From COE1 sp964445375 (GTDB lineage: Bacteria > Bacillota > Clostridia > Lachnospirales > Lachnospiraceae): a DNA stretch of 22,962 nt. A program made the translations under genes and the position numbers. Position 1 is the first letter of the stretch. Each line of letters starts with the position of its first letter. Of this stretch, positions 14,661 through 21,736 are shown in pieces. The notes below the pieces were generated by a model that did no database searches, was not told where the DNA came from, and saw only the letters and a program-made list of their open reading frames with translations. The stretch spans positions 1 to 22,962 of the forward strand of contig CAYUKO010000055.1 of assembly GCA_964445375.1 (NCBI GenBank), written 5' to 3'.

Positions 14661-14810
14661 TATAACAAAATACTAGACATTTCAGTAATCCAACTCCAAG
14701 AAAAGCTTCTTGCAGGAGAAATTGATAAAGAATCAACAAAATGGATTACGATAAGAGGGGAATACAATATATCATTTAAGGAGGCATCAATGACATGGGG
14801 AAAATGTTAG
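14661..14810 (+). other. Coding-like open frame in the nrdD leader, no start codon seen
   Basis: Between a TAA at 14658-14660 and a TAG at 14808-14810 one frame stays open for 49 codons and reads like protein: VIQLQEKLLAGEIDKESTKW, then ITIRGEYNISFKEAS. It has no ATG, GTG or TTG with a ribosome site at its beginning; an ATG at 14653 is in another frame and stops at once. It runs over the nrdD ribosome site (AAGGAGG, 14778-14784) and overlaps the nrdD start. A small hairpin CAAGAA/TTCTTG lies at 14697-14712. It could be a gene remnant, a frameshifted leader peptide, or chance. I do not recognise the sequence. Confidence 0.3.
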
Positions 14811-16987
14811 AAGAGAGCAAAGTGAATGAAGAAATCGATTATGGAAGCCTTTATCAGCCGGCTAGAAAGACATATGTCATCAAGAAAGACGGCAGTAAAG
14901 AGCTTTTTAACGTTCAGAAGGTAATTACAGCGGTAGGAAAGTCTGCTTACAGAGCGCTGACAAAGTTTTCCGATGAGGATAAGAGACATATCTGTGAATA
15001 TGTTGTCAGCAAGGTAGATGAAATGGACACAGATGAAGTGCCAATCCCTGTTATGCATAATATTGTAGAGAGTGCTTTGGAACAGGTAAAGCCAATTGTT
15101 GCAAAGAGCTATCGTGATTATCGAAACTATAAGCAGGACTTTGTACGCATGATGGACGATGTGTATAAGAAGAGTCAGTCTATTATGTATGTAGGTGATA
15201 AGGAGAATGCGAATACGGATTCTGCCCTTGTATCTACAAAGCGTAGTTTGATTTTTAACCAGTTTAATAAGGAATTGTATCAGAAGTTCTTTATGACAAC
15301 AGAAGAGATTCAGGCATGTCGTGACGGTTATATCTATGTTCATGATATGTCAGCAAGAAGAGATACCATGAACTGCTGTCTTTTCGATGTACAGAACGTA
15401 TTGTCCGGCGGTTTTGAGATGGGTAATATCTGGTATAATGAGCCAAAGTCTCTTGATGTAGCATTTGACGTAATCGGTGATATTGTATTAAGTGCAGCAA
15501 GCCAGCAGTATGGTGGATTTACCGTACCGGAGGTTGATAAGATTCTTGCACCTTATGCAGAGAAGACTTATAAGGCTTCTTATGAGAAATATGTCCGTCT
15601 TGGAATCAGTGAAGAGAAGGCAGAAGAAGAAGCATTAGAAGATGTAAAGAGAGAATTTGATCAGGGCTTCCAGGGCTGGGAATATAAGTTTAACACCGTA
15701 GCAAGCAGCCGTGGAGATTATCCTTTTATTACAGTAACAGCAGGTATTGGAACCGATCGTTTTGCAAGAATGGCTACGATTGAGATGCTGGAAGTAAGAC
15801 GTAAGGGACAGGGTAAGAAGGATTGTAAGAAGCCTGTTTTGTTCCCTAAGATTGTCTTTTTATATGATGAGAATCTGCATGGATCAGGTAAGCCAATGGA
15901 AGATGTCTTCGAAGCCGGTGTAAGATGTTCTGCAAAGACCATGTATCCTGATTGGTTGAGCCTGACTGGAAAGGGCTATATTGCAAGTATGTACAAGCAG
16001 TATGGTAAGGTTATTTCGCCTATGGGATGCCGTGCATTCCTTTCACCTTGGTATGAGAGAGGTGGTATGCATCCGGCAGACGAGAAGGATACTCCTATTT
16101 TCGTTGGAAGATTTAATATTGGTGCAGTATCTCTTCATTTACCGATGATTCTTGCAAAGGCAAGACAGGAAAGCAGAGACTTCTATGAAGTGTTGGATTA
16201 TTATCTCAACTTAATCAGACAGCTTCATATCAGAACCTATGCTTACCTTGGAAATATGCGTGCTTCTACCAATCCGCTTGCATATTGTGAAGGTGGATTC
16301 CTTGGTGGAAATCTGAAACTTACAGATAAGATTAAGCCATTATTAAAGGCTGCAACAGCATCCTTTGGTATTACGGCATTTAACGAGCTTCAGATGTTAT
16401 ATAATGGAAAGTCCTTAGTAGAGGATGGATCATTTGCGATTGAAGTATTGGAATATATCAATAAAGAAGTGAACCGTTTCAAGGAGGAGGATGGCAATCT
16501 CTATGCTATCTATGGTACTCCTGCTGAGAATCTGTGTGGTTTGCAGGTTAAACAGTTTCGTGCAAAATATGGCATTGTAGAGGGTGTATCTGACAGAGAT
16601 TATGTCAGCAACAGTTTTCATTGTCATGTATCAGAGGATATCACACCGATTCAGAAGCAGAATCTGGAATATCGATTCTGGGAGCTTTCCAACGGTGGTA
16701 AGATACAGTATGTAAAGTATCCGATTGACTATAATATTACTGCAATTAAGACATTGGTAAGAAGAGCAATGGATATGGGATTCTATGAAGGAGTGAATCT
16801 GTCATTGGCTTATTGTGATGACTGTGGTCATCAGGAGCTGGAGATGGATGTTTGTCCTAAATGCGGAAGTAAGAACTTAACCAAGATTGAAAGAATGAAT
16901 GGTTATTTGTCTTATTCCCGTGTACATGGAGATACCAGATTGAATGATGCGAAAATGGCAGAAATTGCAGAAAGGAAGTCAATGTAG
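14795..16987 (+). CDS. nrdD: Anaerobic ribonucleoside-triphosphate reductase
   Basis: This class III reductase makes deoxyribonucleotides under anoxic conditions with a glycyl radical. The 730-residue product has an N-terminal ATP-cone (about residues 28-120), the allosteric site that senses dATP/ATP; a large catalytic barrel with the Cys pair in MNCCLFDVQNVLSGG; a C-terminal zinc site of two CxxC pairs (CDDCGHQELEMDVCPKCG); and the radical loop RMNGYLSYSR with the radical glycine at about residue 703. The residue after YL is Ser where Gly is usual. AAGGAGG at 14778-14784 fixes the start. nrdG, its activase, starts one base after the stop. Repression by NrdR is suggested by the upstream boxes. 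Confidence 0.96.
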   Translation: MGKMLEESKVNEEIDYGSLYQPARKTYVIKKDGSKELFNVQKVITAVGKSAYRALTKFSDEDKRHICEYVVSKVDEMDTDEVPIPVMHNIVESALEQVKPIVAKSYRDYRNYKQDFVRMMDDVYKKSQSIMYVGDKENANTDSALVSTKRSLIFNQFNKELYQKFFMTTEEIQACRDGYIYVHDMSARRDTMNCCLFDVQNVLSGGFEMGNIWYNEPKSLDVAFDVIGDIVLSAASQQYGGFTVPEVDKILAPYAEKTYKASYEKYVRLGISEEKAEEEALEDVKREFDQGFQGWEYKFNTVASSRGDYPFITVTAGIGTDRFARMATIEMLEVRRKGQGKKDCKKPVLFPKIVFLYDENLHGSGKPMEDVFEAGVRCSAKTMYPDWLSLTGKGYIASMYKQYGKVISPMGCRAFLSPWYERGGMHPADEKDTPIFVGRFNIGAVSLHLPMILAKARQESRDFYEVLDYYLNLIRQLHIRTYAYLGNMRASTNPLAYCEGGFLGGNLKLTDKIKPLLKAATASFGITAFNELQMLYNGKSLVEDGSFAIEVLEYINKEVNRFKEEDGNLYAIYGTPAENLCGLQVKQFRAKYGIVEGVSDRDYVSNSFHCHVSEDITPIQKQNLEYRFWELSNGGKIQYVKYPIDYNITAIKTLVRRAMDMGFYEGVNLSLAYCDDCGHQELEMDVCPKCGSKNLTKIERMNGYLSYSRVHGDTRLNDAKMAEIAERKSM

Positions 16988-16988
16988 G

Positions 16989-17594
16989 ATGAGATATCAC
17001 AATATTACAAAAGACGATATGCTGAATGGTGATGGACTGCGTGTTGTGTTATGGGTAGCCGGATGTTCTCATTGCTGTAAGGGATGTCAGAATCCTTCTA
17101 CATGGGATCCGGATGGCGGTCTGTTATTTGATGAAAGTGCAAAGCAGGAAATCTTTGAACAGCTTGACCAACCATATATTACAGGTATTACATTTTCCGG
17201 AGGAGATCCTCTTCACTGTGCAAACAGAGAAGATGTAAAAAATCTTATGATTGAGATTAAGGAAAAGTATCCGGATAAGACAATCTGGTTATATACCGGT
17301 GATAGCTGGCAGAACGTTATGCATTATCCAATGATGAAATATATTGATGTTCTCGTGGATGGTGAGTTTAAGCTTGATTTAAGAGATGTAACCCTTCTAT
17401 GGAAGGGAAGCAGTAATCAGCGTGTCATTGATGTACAGGCTACACTGAAGCAGGAGGATATTTCTGTTCCAGTGCTCCATTGTGAAGATCATGATGATAT
17501 TCCAATGGGAAGAGAGACAAGCAGTGCAAAGAAGACTGTGGATGAGAATATCATTCATTTTAATAATGGCATGGACGTTGCATGTGATGCGTAG
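16989..17594 (+). CDS. nrdG: Anaerobic ribonucleotide reductase activating protein (radical SAM)
   Basis: NrdG generates the glycyl radical on NrdD using S-adenosylmethionine and a [4Fe-4S] cluster. The 201-residue product has the CxxxCxxC cluster motif in AGCSHCCKGCQNP (about residues 26-38), and the SAM-site segment FSGGDPL (about residues 72-78). An in-frame extension back to 16944 lies inside nrdD; ATG 16989 gives the normal N-terminus MRYHNITKDDMLNGDGLR and has AAAGGAAG about 10 bases upstream, within the end of nrdD. The C-terminal 40 residues are longer and more polar than in the short E. coli protein (154 residues). Confidence 0.95.
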   Translation: MRYHNITKDDMLNGDGLRVVLWVAGCSHCCKGCQNPSTWDPDGGLLFDESAKQEIFEQLDQPYITGITFSGGDPLHCANREDVKNLMIEIKEKYPDKTIWLYTGDSWQNVMHYPMMKYIDVLVDGEFKLDLRDVTLLWKGSSNQRVIDVQATLKQEDISVPVLHCEDHDDIPMGRETSSAKKTVDENIIHFNNGMDVACDA

Positions 17595-17621
17595 AGCAAT
17601 ATAGAAAGGCACAAGGTTTAT

Positions 17622-18077
17622 ATGATTAATATAAAGATTAAATATTTTAATGATAAAGTAGAAAAGCTTACTAAGATTACAAAAGGTAATTGGATTGATT
17701 TAAGAGCCGCTGAAGATGTTTCTTTAAAGGCTGGTGAATTCAAGCTGATTCCTCTTGGTATTGCTATGGAACTTCCAAGAGGCTATGAAGCACATGTGGT
17801 TCCAAGAAGTTCGACTTTTAAGAATTTTGGAATTATTCAGACTAATCATCAAGGTGTGATTGACGGACCAGACCGTGAAACAGGAGAAGGCGGTTATTGC
17901 GGAAATGATGACCAGTGGTTTATGCCTGTATATGCTCTGAGAGACACAGAAATTCATCTGAATGACAGAGTATGTCAGTTCCGTATTATGGAACAGCAGC
18001 CGGAAATCAGTTTTGAAGAGGTTGCTGAGCTTACAGGACCAAATCGTGGTGGTCATGGAAGTACCGGAAAAGCTTAA
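17622..18077 (+). CDS. dut: dUTP diphosphatase (dUTPase) with altered motif III
   Basis: It hydrolyses dUTP to dUMP and pyrophosphate, which keeps uracil out of DNA and feeds dTMP synthesis. The 151-residue trimeric-type protein shows motif I (WIDLRAAED), motif II (PRSSTFKNFG, residues 61-70), motif III (GVID, D81), motif IV (DRVCQFRI) and motif V (NRGGHGSTGK). Two points are odd. Motif III normally reads GxID-x-x-Y-x-G, but here ten residues (82-91) separate D81 from Y92 of YCG. The usual base-stacking Phe of motif V is His (H145). Both fit a member of the family but may change activity. It lies 27 bases after nrdG, with AAGG before its ATG, so it probably belongs to the reductase operon. 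Confidence 0.88.
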   Translation: MINIKIKYFNDKVEKLTKITKGNWIDLRAAEDVSLKAGEFKLIPLGIAMELPRGYEAHVVPRSSTFKNFGIIQTNHQGVIDGPDRETGEGGYCGNDDQWFMPVYALRDTEIHLNDRVCQFRIMEQQPEISFEEVAELTGPNRGGHGSTGKA

Positions 18078-18099
18078 GAAAAAATTTATATAATATTTA

Positions 18100-18128
18100 T
18101 TGCAAAGATATTAAATATTTGTTACAAT
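18100..18128 (+). promoter_or_regulatory. Promoter of the CAP-domain gene
   Basis: TTGCAA (18100-18105), 17 bases, then TACAAT (18123-18128) with an extended-10 TG. A second overlapping candidate, TTGTTA (18119-18124) with TATAAA 17 bases on, also fits. No hairpin terminator for dut is visible before it. Confidence 0.6.
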
Positions 18129-18178
18129 CCTATTTGTGAGCTATAAATGAGAGTGCGTTTTGAGGGGAGACTGGAATT

Positions 18179-18913
18179 ATGAAGAAAATTTATAGGTACA
18201 TGATAGGAATTCTTTTTGGTATTATGTTATTTGGTAATAAAGTACAGGCTGCAGAAGTAAGAACTGCAAATGCAGTACTTTATACAAATCATAGTACCAT
18301 TCTTTTTGCCAAGGCGGATTATGCCGGGCCGGTAGTTTTGTCAAGCGTAGATGAAGGATTGCCTGTGAAGGTAACAGGAATTACGGATAACGGATTCTTT
18401 CAGGTTGATATTGCGGGAATAAATTATTATATACCTGGCAATGGTTTAGAACAGGCAACGGCAGAGCAGTATGCTGCTTCGCAGGAAATGGCAAATTTAT
18501 CTGCATCCATTATGGAAGCTAAGAATTCATTTAGTGAATATATTCAGGAAGTTGTGCGTCTTGTGAATGTGGAACGACAAAAAGCAGGCCTGGCACCTTT
18601 GGAATTAGATAATAACCTTACATATGCGGCATGTTGTCGTTCTGTTGAGAATGCATATTATGATAATTTTTCTCATACAAGACCTGATGGGACAAGCTGT
18701 TTAACGGTATTTGGGGAATATAACAGGCAGGATTACCGCAGAGCAGGTGAGAATATCGCTATGAGACAGAAAACACCAGCAGAAGTGGTGGAGGATTGGA
18801 TGCAGTCTCCTGGTCACAAAATGAATATATTAGGAAAATTCACAAAGATAGGCGTTGGTGTTGCAGTAGATAAAAAAGGACAATTATATTGGACACAGCT
18901 TTTCTATTATTAA
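18179..18913 (+). CDS. Secreted CAP-domain (SCP/PR1) protein
   Basis: A 244-residue exported protein. Residues 1-24 form a Sec signal peptide (basic MKKIYRYM, hydrophobic core, cleavage near VQA-AEV). Residues 30-85 look like a small SH3-type wall-binding module. After a helical linker, residues 118-244 form a CAP domain: VRLVNVERQKAGLAPLELD, NFSHTRPDG, AGENIA and VVEDWMQSPGHKMNIL, with the two conserved histidines and acidic residues. It has an unusual adjacent Cys pair (AACCRS). Roles of bacterial CAP proteins are poorly known; in spore-formers some are sporulation-linked (YkwD/SafA-like). GAGGGGAG precedes the ATG. The following terminator encloses the promoter of the spoVAF-like gene. Confidence 0.9.
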   Translation: MKKIYRYMIGILFGIMLFGNKVQAAEVRTANAVLYTNHSTILFAKADYAGPVVLSSVDEGLPVKVTGITDNGFFQVDIAGINYYIPGNGLEQATAEQYAASQEMANLSASIMEAKNSFSEYIQEVVRLVNVERQKAGLAPLELDNNLTYAACCRSVENAYYDNFSHTRPDGTSCLTVFGEYNRQDYRRAGENIAMRQKTPAEVVEDWMQSPGHKMNILGKFTKIGVGVAVDKKGQLYWTQLFYY

Positions 18914-18918
18914 AATAA

Positions 18919-18948
18919 GAATATTTGTAACCTTCATCGGACATTCTA
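18919..18948 (+). promoter_or_regulatory. Sigma-G-type promoter of the spoVAF-like gene
   Basis: GAATA (18919-18923), 18 bases, then CATTCTA (18942-18948). This agrees fully with the sigma-G consensus as I remember it (GHATR, 18 bases, CATWHTA). The transcript should begin near 18955, inside the loop of the terminator hairpin. Bacillus spoVA genes are forespore sigma-G genes. Confidence 0.72.
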
Positions 18949-18980
18949 TGAGAGAATAGAACATCCGATGGAGGTTTTTT
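18929..18980 (+). terminator. Terminator of the CAP gene, enclosing the spoVAF-like promoter and ribosome site
   Basis: Arms 18929-18941 and 18964-18976 pair over 13 bp (one G-T), with an inner 6-bp stem TTCTAT/ATAGAA (18944-18949 and 18956-18961). T6 (18975-18980) ends right at the ATG. The 3' arm contains the GGAGG ribosome site; the -10 of the sigma-G promoter lies between the arms. Confidence 0.82.
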
Positions 18981-20381
18981 ATGTATCAGGATTTTGAGCA
19001 GAATAAACAATATATAAAGAATAAGCTAAAGGTAGACGTTAATTTCGATGTAATCAGCAGAGATATCATGATTGGAAATAGAAAAGCAGTCTTTTTTTTT
19101 ATAAATGGATTTTGTAAGGATGAAGTAATACAGAAGCTGTTGCAGTATCTGATGGGATTTAAAGAGGCAGATTTGCCGAAGCAGGCATCTGATTTGAACA
19201 AGGTGATACCATATATAGAAGCACAAGAATCAACGGATGATGATGTCATTATCAAAAGCATTATGAGTGGCATTTTTGCTGTGTTGATTGATGGCTATGG
19301 GGAGTGTTTGTTGATTGATGCGAGAAGTTATCCTGCAAGAAGCGTTCAGGAGCCGGAAAAGGACAAAGTGTTACGTGGTTCCAAGGATGGCTTTGTAGAA
19401 ACCATTATATGCAATACAGCATTGATTAGACGAAGAATCCGAAGTACGGATTTAAGAATGGAGGTACTGAATGCCGGAAAAGCTTCCAAAACAGATATTG
19501 TACTGTGCTATATGGATGCGCGGGTTGATCAGGAATTCCTGAAGAAGATAAAGGATAGAATCAAAGATATTAAGGTAGATGCCCTGACTATGAATCAAGA
19601 GAGCCTTGCAGAGTGTCTTTTTACATCGAAATGGTATAATCCATTTCCAAAATTTAAGTATACGGAAAGACCGGATGTAGCGGCAGCACAAATATTAGAA
19701 GGAAATATCATTATCTTAGTTGATAATTCACCATCCGCAATGATTTTGCCTATTAGTATTCTGGATGCAGTGGAAGAAGCAGATGACTATTATTTTCCAC
19801 CGATAACAGGAACTTATCTTCGTATCTCAAGATTTTTGATTTTCCTTATGACTTATTTGCTGACACCGACCTTTTTATTATTTATGCAGAATCAGCAATG
19901 GATTCCGGAATCCTTTCAATTTGTAATTGTGAAGGATACGATGAATATTCCTTTGTTGTGGCAGTTCCTGATTCTTGAGCTGGCAATAGACGGCTTAAAG
20001 CTTGCGGCTATCAATACACCCAATATGCTTTCCACACCGCTTAGTGTCATGGCGGCACTGGTATTAGGTGAATTCTCTGTGAAAAGTGGCTGGTTCAACT
20101 CAGAGGTCATGTTATATATGGCTTTCGTTGCCATTGCCAATTATACCCATCAAAGCTATGAGCTTGGTTATGCAATTAAATTTTTCCGCATGCTAAACCT
20201 TGTTTTAACCGCCATATTCAATGTCTGGGGATATATTTTGGGAATTTCTTTATTCCTGCTTGCCATTATACGTAACAAGATGGTATCAGGACAAAGCTAT
20301 CTGTATCCGATATTGCCATTTAGCTTCAAAAAGCTAGGCAAAGCACTTATCCGTAAAAGATTGCCGGATTCAAGGGAGTAA
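18981..20381 (+). CDS. spoVAF: GerA-family / SpoVAF-like spore membrane protein
   Basis: A 466-residue member of the GerAA/SpoVAF family, inner spore membrane proteins involved in germinant response and, for SpoVAF, dipicolinate-linked ion movement. The N-terminal half is soluble and contains RGSKDGFVETIICNTALIRRRIR (about residues 133-155), the family hallmark, and the conserved PPITGTYLRISRF at the start of the membrane part. Four or five hydrophobic helices follow (about residues 285-430). The N-terminus (FDVI-RDIMIGNRKAVFFFINGFCKDE) looks more like SpoVAF than like germinant-receptor A subunits, and no B or C subunit gene follows, so I favour SpoVAF. Family certain, exact name less so. 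Its own sigma-G-type promoter is consistent with forespore expression. Confidence 0.82.
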   Translation: MYQDFEQNKQYIKNKLKVDVNFDVISRDIMIGNRKAVFFFINGFCKDEVIQKLLQYLMGFKEADLPKQASDLNKVIPYIEAQESTDDDVIIKSIMSGIFAVLIDGYGECLLIDARSYPARSVQEPEKDKVLRGSKDGFVETIICNTALIRRRIRSTDLRMEVLNAGKASKTDIVLCYMDARVDQEFLKKIKDRIKDIKVDALTMNQESLAECLFTSKWYNPFPKFKYTERPDVAAAQILEGNIIILVDNSPSAMILPISILDAVEEADDYYFPPITGTYLRISRFLIFLMTYLLTPTFLLFMQNQQWIPESFQFVIVKDTMNIPLLWQFLILELAIDGLKLAAINTPNMLSTPLSVMAALVLGEFSVKSGWFNSEVMLYMAFVAIANYTHQSYELGYAIKFFRMLNLVLTAIFNVWGYILGISLFLLAIIRNKMVSGQSYLYPILPFSFKKLGKALIRKRLPDSRE

Positions 20382-20417
20382 TGTATTTTCTTAATTTTAT
20401 AAGATATCGTGCATTAA

Positions 20418-20456
20418 AATAAGGAAGGTGCAGTGTTAGGCTGCACCTTCCTTATT
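20418..20456. terminator. Bidirectional terminator between spoVAF-like gene and cotJC
   Basis: A perfect 16-bp stem AATAAGGAAGGTGCAG with its complement (20418-20433 and 20441-20456) and a 7-base loop. It is A/T-rich at both outer ends and lies between convergent genes. Confidence 0.92.
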
Positions 20457-20467
20457 GTTATGGAAAT

Positions 20468-20524
20468 GAATCAAAAGCGGGATTAGAAAGGCAATGCTTT
20501 TAATCAAAAGCAGGATTAAAGGCA
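20468..20524 (-). repeat. 33-bp in-frame duplication of the cotJC 3' end
   Basis: AATCAAAAGCAGGATTA at 20502-20518, the cotJC end encoding NPAFD, recurs with one difference at 20469-20485, exactly 33 bases away and in the same frame beyond the stop. GCCTTT flanks both copies. The duplicated copy would read KHCLSNPAFDSFP before the next stop. Confidence 0.75.
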
Positions 20525-21093
20525 TAGAAGTTCTTGGAATCAAGATTCTCCTGCGTGATTCTTAGTGCTTCACCAAATCTCTGGAAGTGTACAATTTCTC
20601 TGGCTCTCAGGAAGCGGATAGGGTCTGCAACCTCTGGGTCTTTTACTAGACGAAGGATATTGTCATAAGTGGTCCGGGCTTTCTGCTCTGCTGCCAAGTC
20701 TTCTGTTAAGTCTGTGATAGGATCGCCCTTAGACTGGAACTGATTAGCGTTAAAAGGAGTTCCCCCAGCTGCCTGTGGCCATAATGCAAGTGTATGGTCT
20801 ACATAGTATTTATCAAAACCCGATTCCTTAATTTGCTCTGGTGTGAGGTCTTTCGTGAGCTGATATACGATTGCACAGATCATTTCGAAATGAGCAAGTT
20901 CTTCGGTACCTATATCCGTCAGTAATCCTGCTACGGCATTGTATGGCATTGTATATCTTTGGGCAAGGTATCGCATAGATGCAGCGAGCTCGCCGTCTGG
21001 ACCGCCATATTGTGAGATTATCACCTGCGCAATTTCCGGGTTTGTCTGTGTGATTTTTACCGGATACTGTAATCTTTTTTCATAGTTCCACAT
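20500..21093 (-). CDS. cotJC: Spore coat protein CotJC (manganese-catalase family)
   Basis: CotJC is a ferritin-fold protein related to manganese catalases and found in the spore coat of Bacillus and Clostridia. The 197-residue product carries the four-helix metal-ligand pattern: GELAASMRYLAQRY, GTEELAHFEMI (Glu and His ligands), AAEQKARTTYDN and RAREIVHFQRFGE. The frame is open further upstream, but the start MWNYEKRLQYPVKI at 21091-21093 is the normal one, has GGGGGA upstream and overlaps the cotJB stop as TAATG, which implies translational coupling. It is the last gene of cotJABC. A duplicated copy of its final codons lies beyond the stop. Confidence 0.94.
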   Translation of the reverse strand: MWNYEKRLQYPVKITQTNPEIAQVIISQYGGPDGELAASMRYLAQRYTMPYNAVAGLLTDIGTEELAHFEMICAIVYQLTKDLTPEQIKESGFDKYYVDHTLALWPQAAGGTPFNANQFQSKGDPITDLTEDLAAEQKARTTYDNILRLVKDPEVADPIRFLRAREIVHFQRFGEALRITQENLDSKNFYAFNPAFD

Positions 21094-21368
21094 TAATAAA
21101 ATCCCCCTTCCCATGGCCAGTCTTGTAATGCCCATTTCCATTCCCGGTCGTTGTCAGCCAGACAATCACGAGTCAGAGGTCCGTAATTCTGGGCATATTC
21201 CTGCATAAGTTGTTTTTTCATTCTTTGGAATTGTCTTATGTTTGCCAGAGCCTGCTGGTCAAAGGGGTGGGTATCAAGATAGAGATTTAGTTCGACAAGA
21301 ACGAAGTCAATCTTTCCAATTTCATTTAATAATGCTTTTCTTTCGCGACATTGACATGTTCCATTCAT
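21093..21368 (-). CDS. cotJB: Spore coat protein CotJB
   Basis: A small coat protein, 91 residues from the start chosen here. The helical segment LLNEIGKIDFVLVELNLYLD followed by THPFDQQALA is characteristic, and the tail DREWKWALQDWPWEGG is typical of the family. I use ATG 21366-21368, not the ATG three codons earlier, because AAGGAG is 9 bases upstream of it and because it overlaps the cotJA stop as ATGA. The N-terminus has CQCRE, an unusual close Cys pair. Confidence 0.9.
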   Translation of the reverse strand: MNGTCQCRERKALLNEIGKIDFVLVELNLYLDTHPFDQQALANIRQFQRMKKQLMQEYAQNYGPLTRDCLADNDREWKWALQDWPWEGGFY

Positions 21369-21553
21369 GAGCGGCATCTCCTTCCTGTGAACGGTCTATT
21401 TAGCGTTGGGAAAATAGTGCCGATTTGATAGGCTTCATCTAAATTTTCATACATGGTGCAATCTCTCTGCCATGGTACGTATGCCATTGCAACGGGAAAT
21501 TGATCCATATCCATATATGGCATTTGTGTCATTTGAGACTTCCAGTCCTGCAT
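21365..21553 (-). CDS. cotJA: Spore coat protein CotJA
   Basis: A 62-residue coat protein with the family signature AYVPWQ, then YENLDEAYQIGTIFPTLNRPF. In this family the N-terminus is Met/Pro/Tyr-rich, as here (MTQMPYMDMDQFP). AAGGAGA (21561-21567) is 7 bases upstream of the ATG. It is the first gene of the cotJ operon, which in Bacillus is transcribed by sigma-E. Upstream on the minus strand I see a partial sigma-E -35 (ACATATT, just above 21590) but no good -10, and a near sigma-K -10 (CATATTATG) instead, so I do not call the promoter. Confidence 0.92.
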   Translation of the reverse strand: MQDWKSQMTQMPYMDMDQFPVAMAYVPWQRDCTMYENLDEAYQIGTIFPTLNRPFTGRRCRS

Positions 21554-21656
21554 ATAGAGTTCTCCTTGTTATATTTTTATTCTTACTATCATAATATGTA
21601 AGTTGGAGAAAAGGGTGACGGAATAGAAGGAATATTGGTTCGGAATGATTCTGAAA

Positions 21657-21685
21657 GTGACAAGCGTATAAAGTCGTGTTATAAT
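21657..21685 (+). promoter_or_regulatory. Promoter of the CPBP protease gene
   Basis: GTGACA (21657-21662), 17 bases, then a perfect TATAAT (21680-21685) preceded by TG one base upstream (extended -10). The leader is about 45 bases. Confidence 0.75.
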
Positions 21686-21736
21686 CAGAAAGTCAACATG
21701 GTTTACATAATATGCAAAAAAAGGGAGAGAATGAAA

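Noticed and set aside
14580..14794. Riboswitch (for example adenosylcobalamin) in the nrdD leader
   Set aside because: No conserved motif or multi-stem structure could be recognised by eye; only a 6-bp hairpin is present.
16944..16988. Upstream extension of NrdG
   Set aside because: It overlaps the end of nrdD; the family N-terminus starts at 16989.
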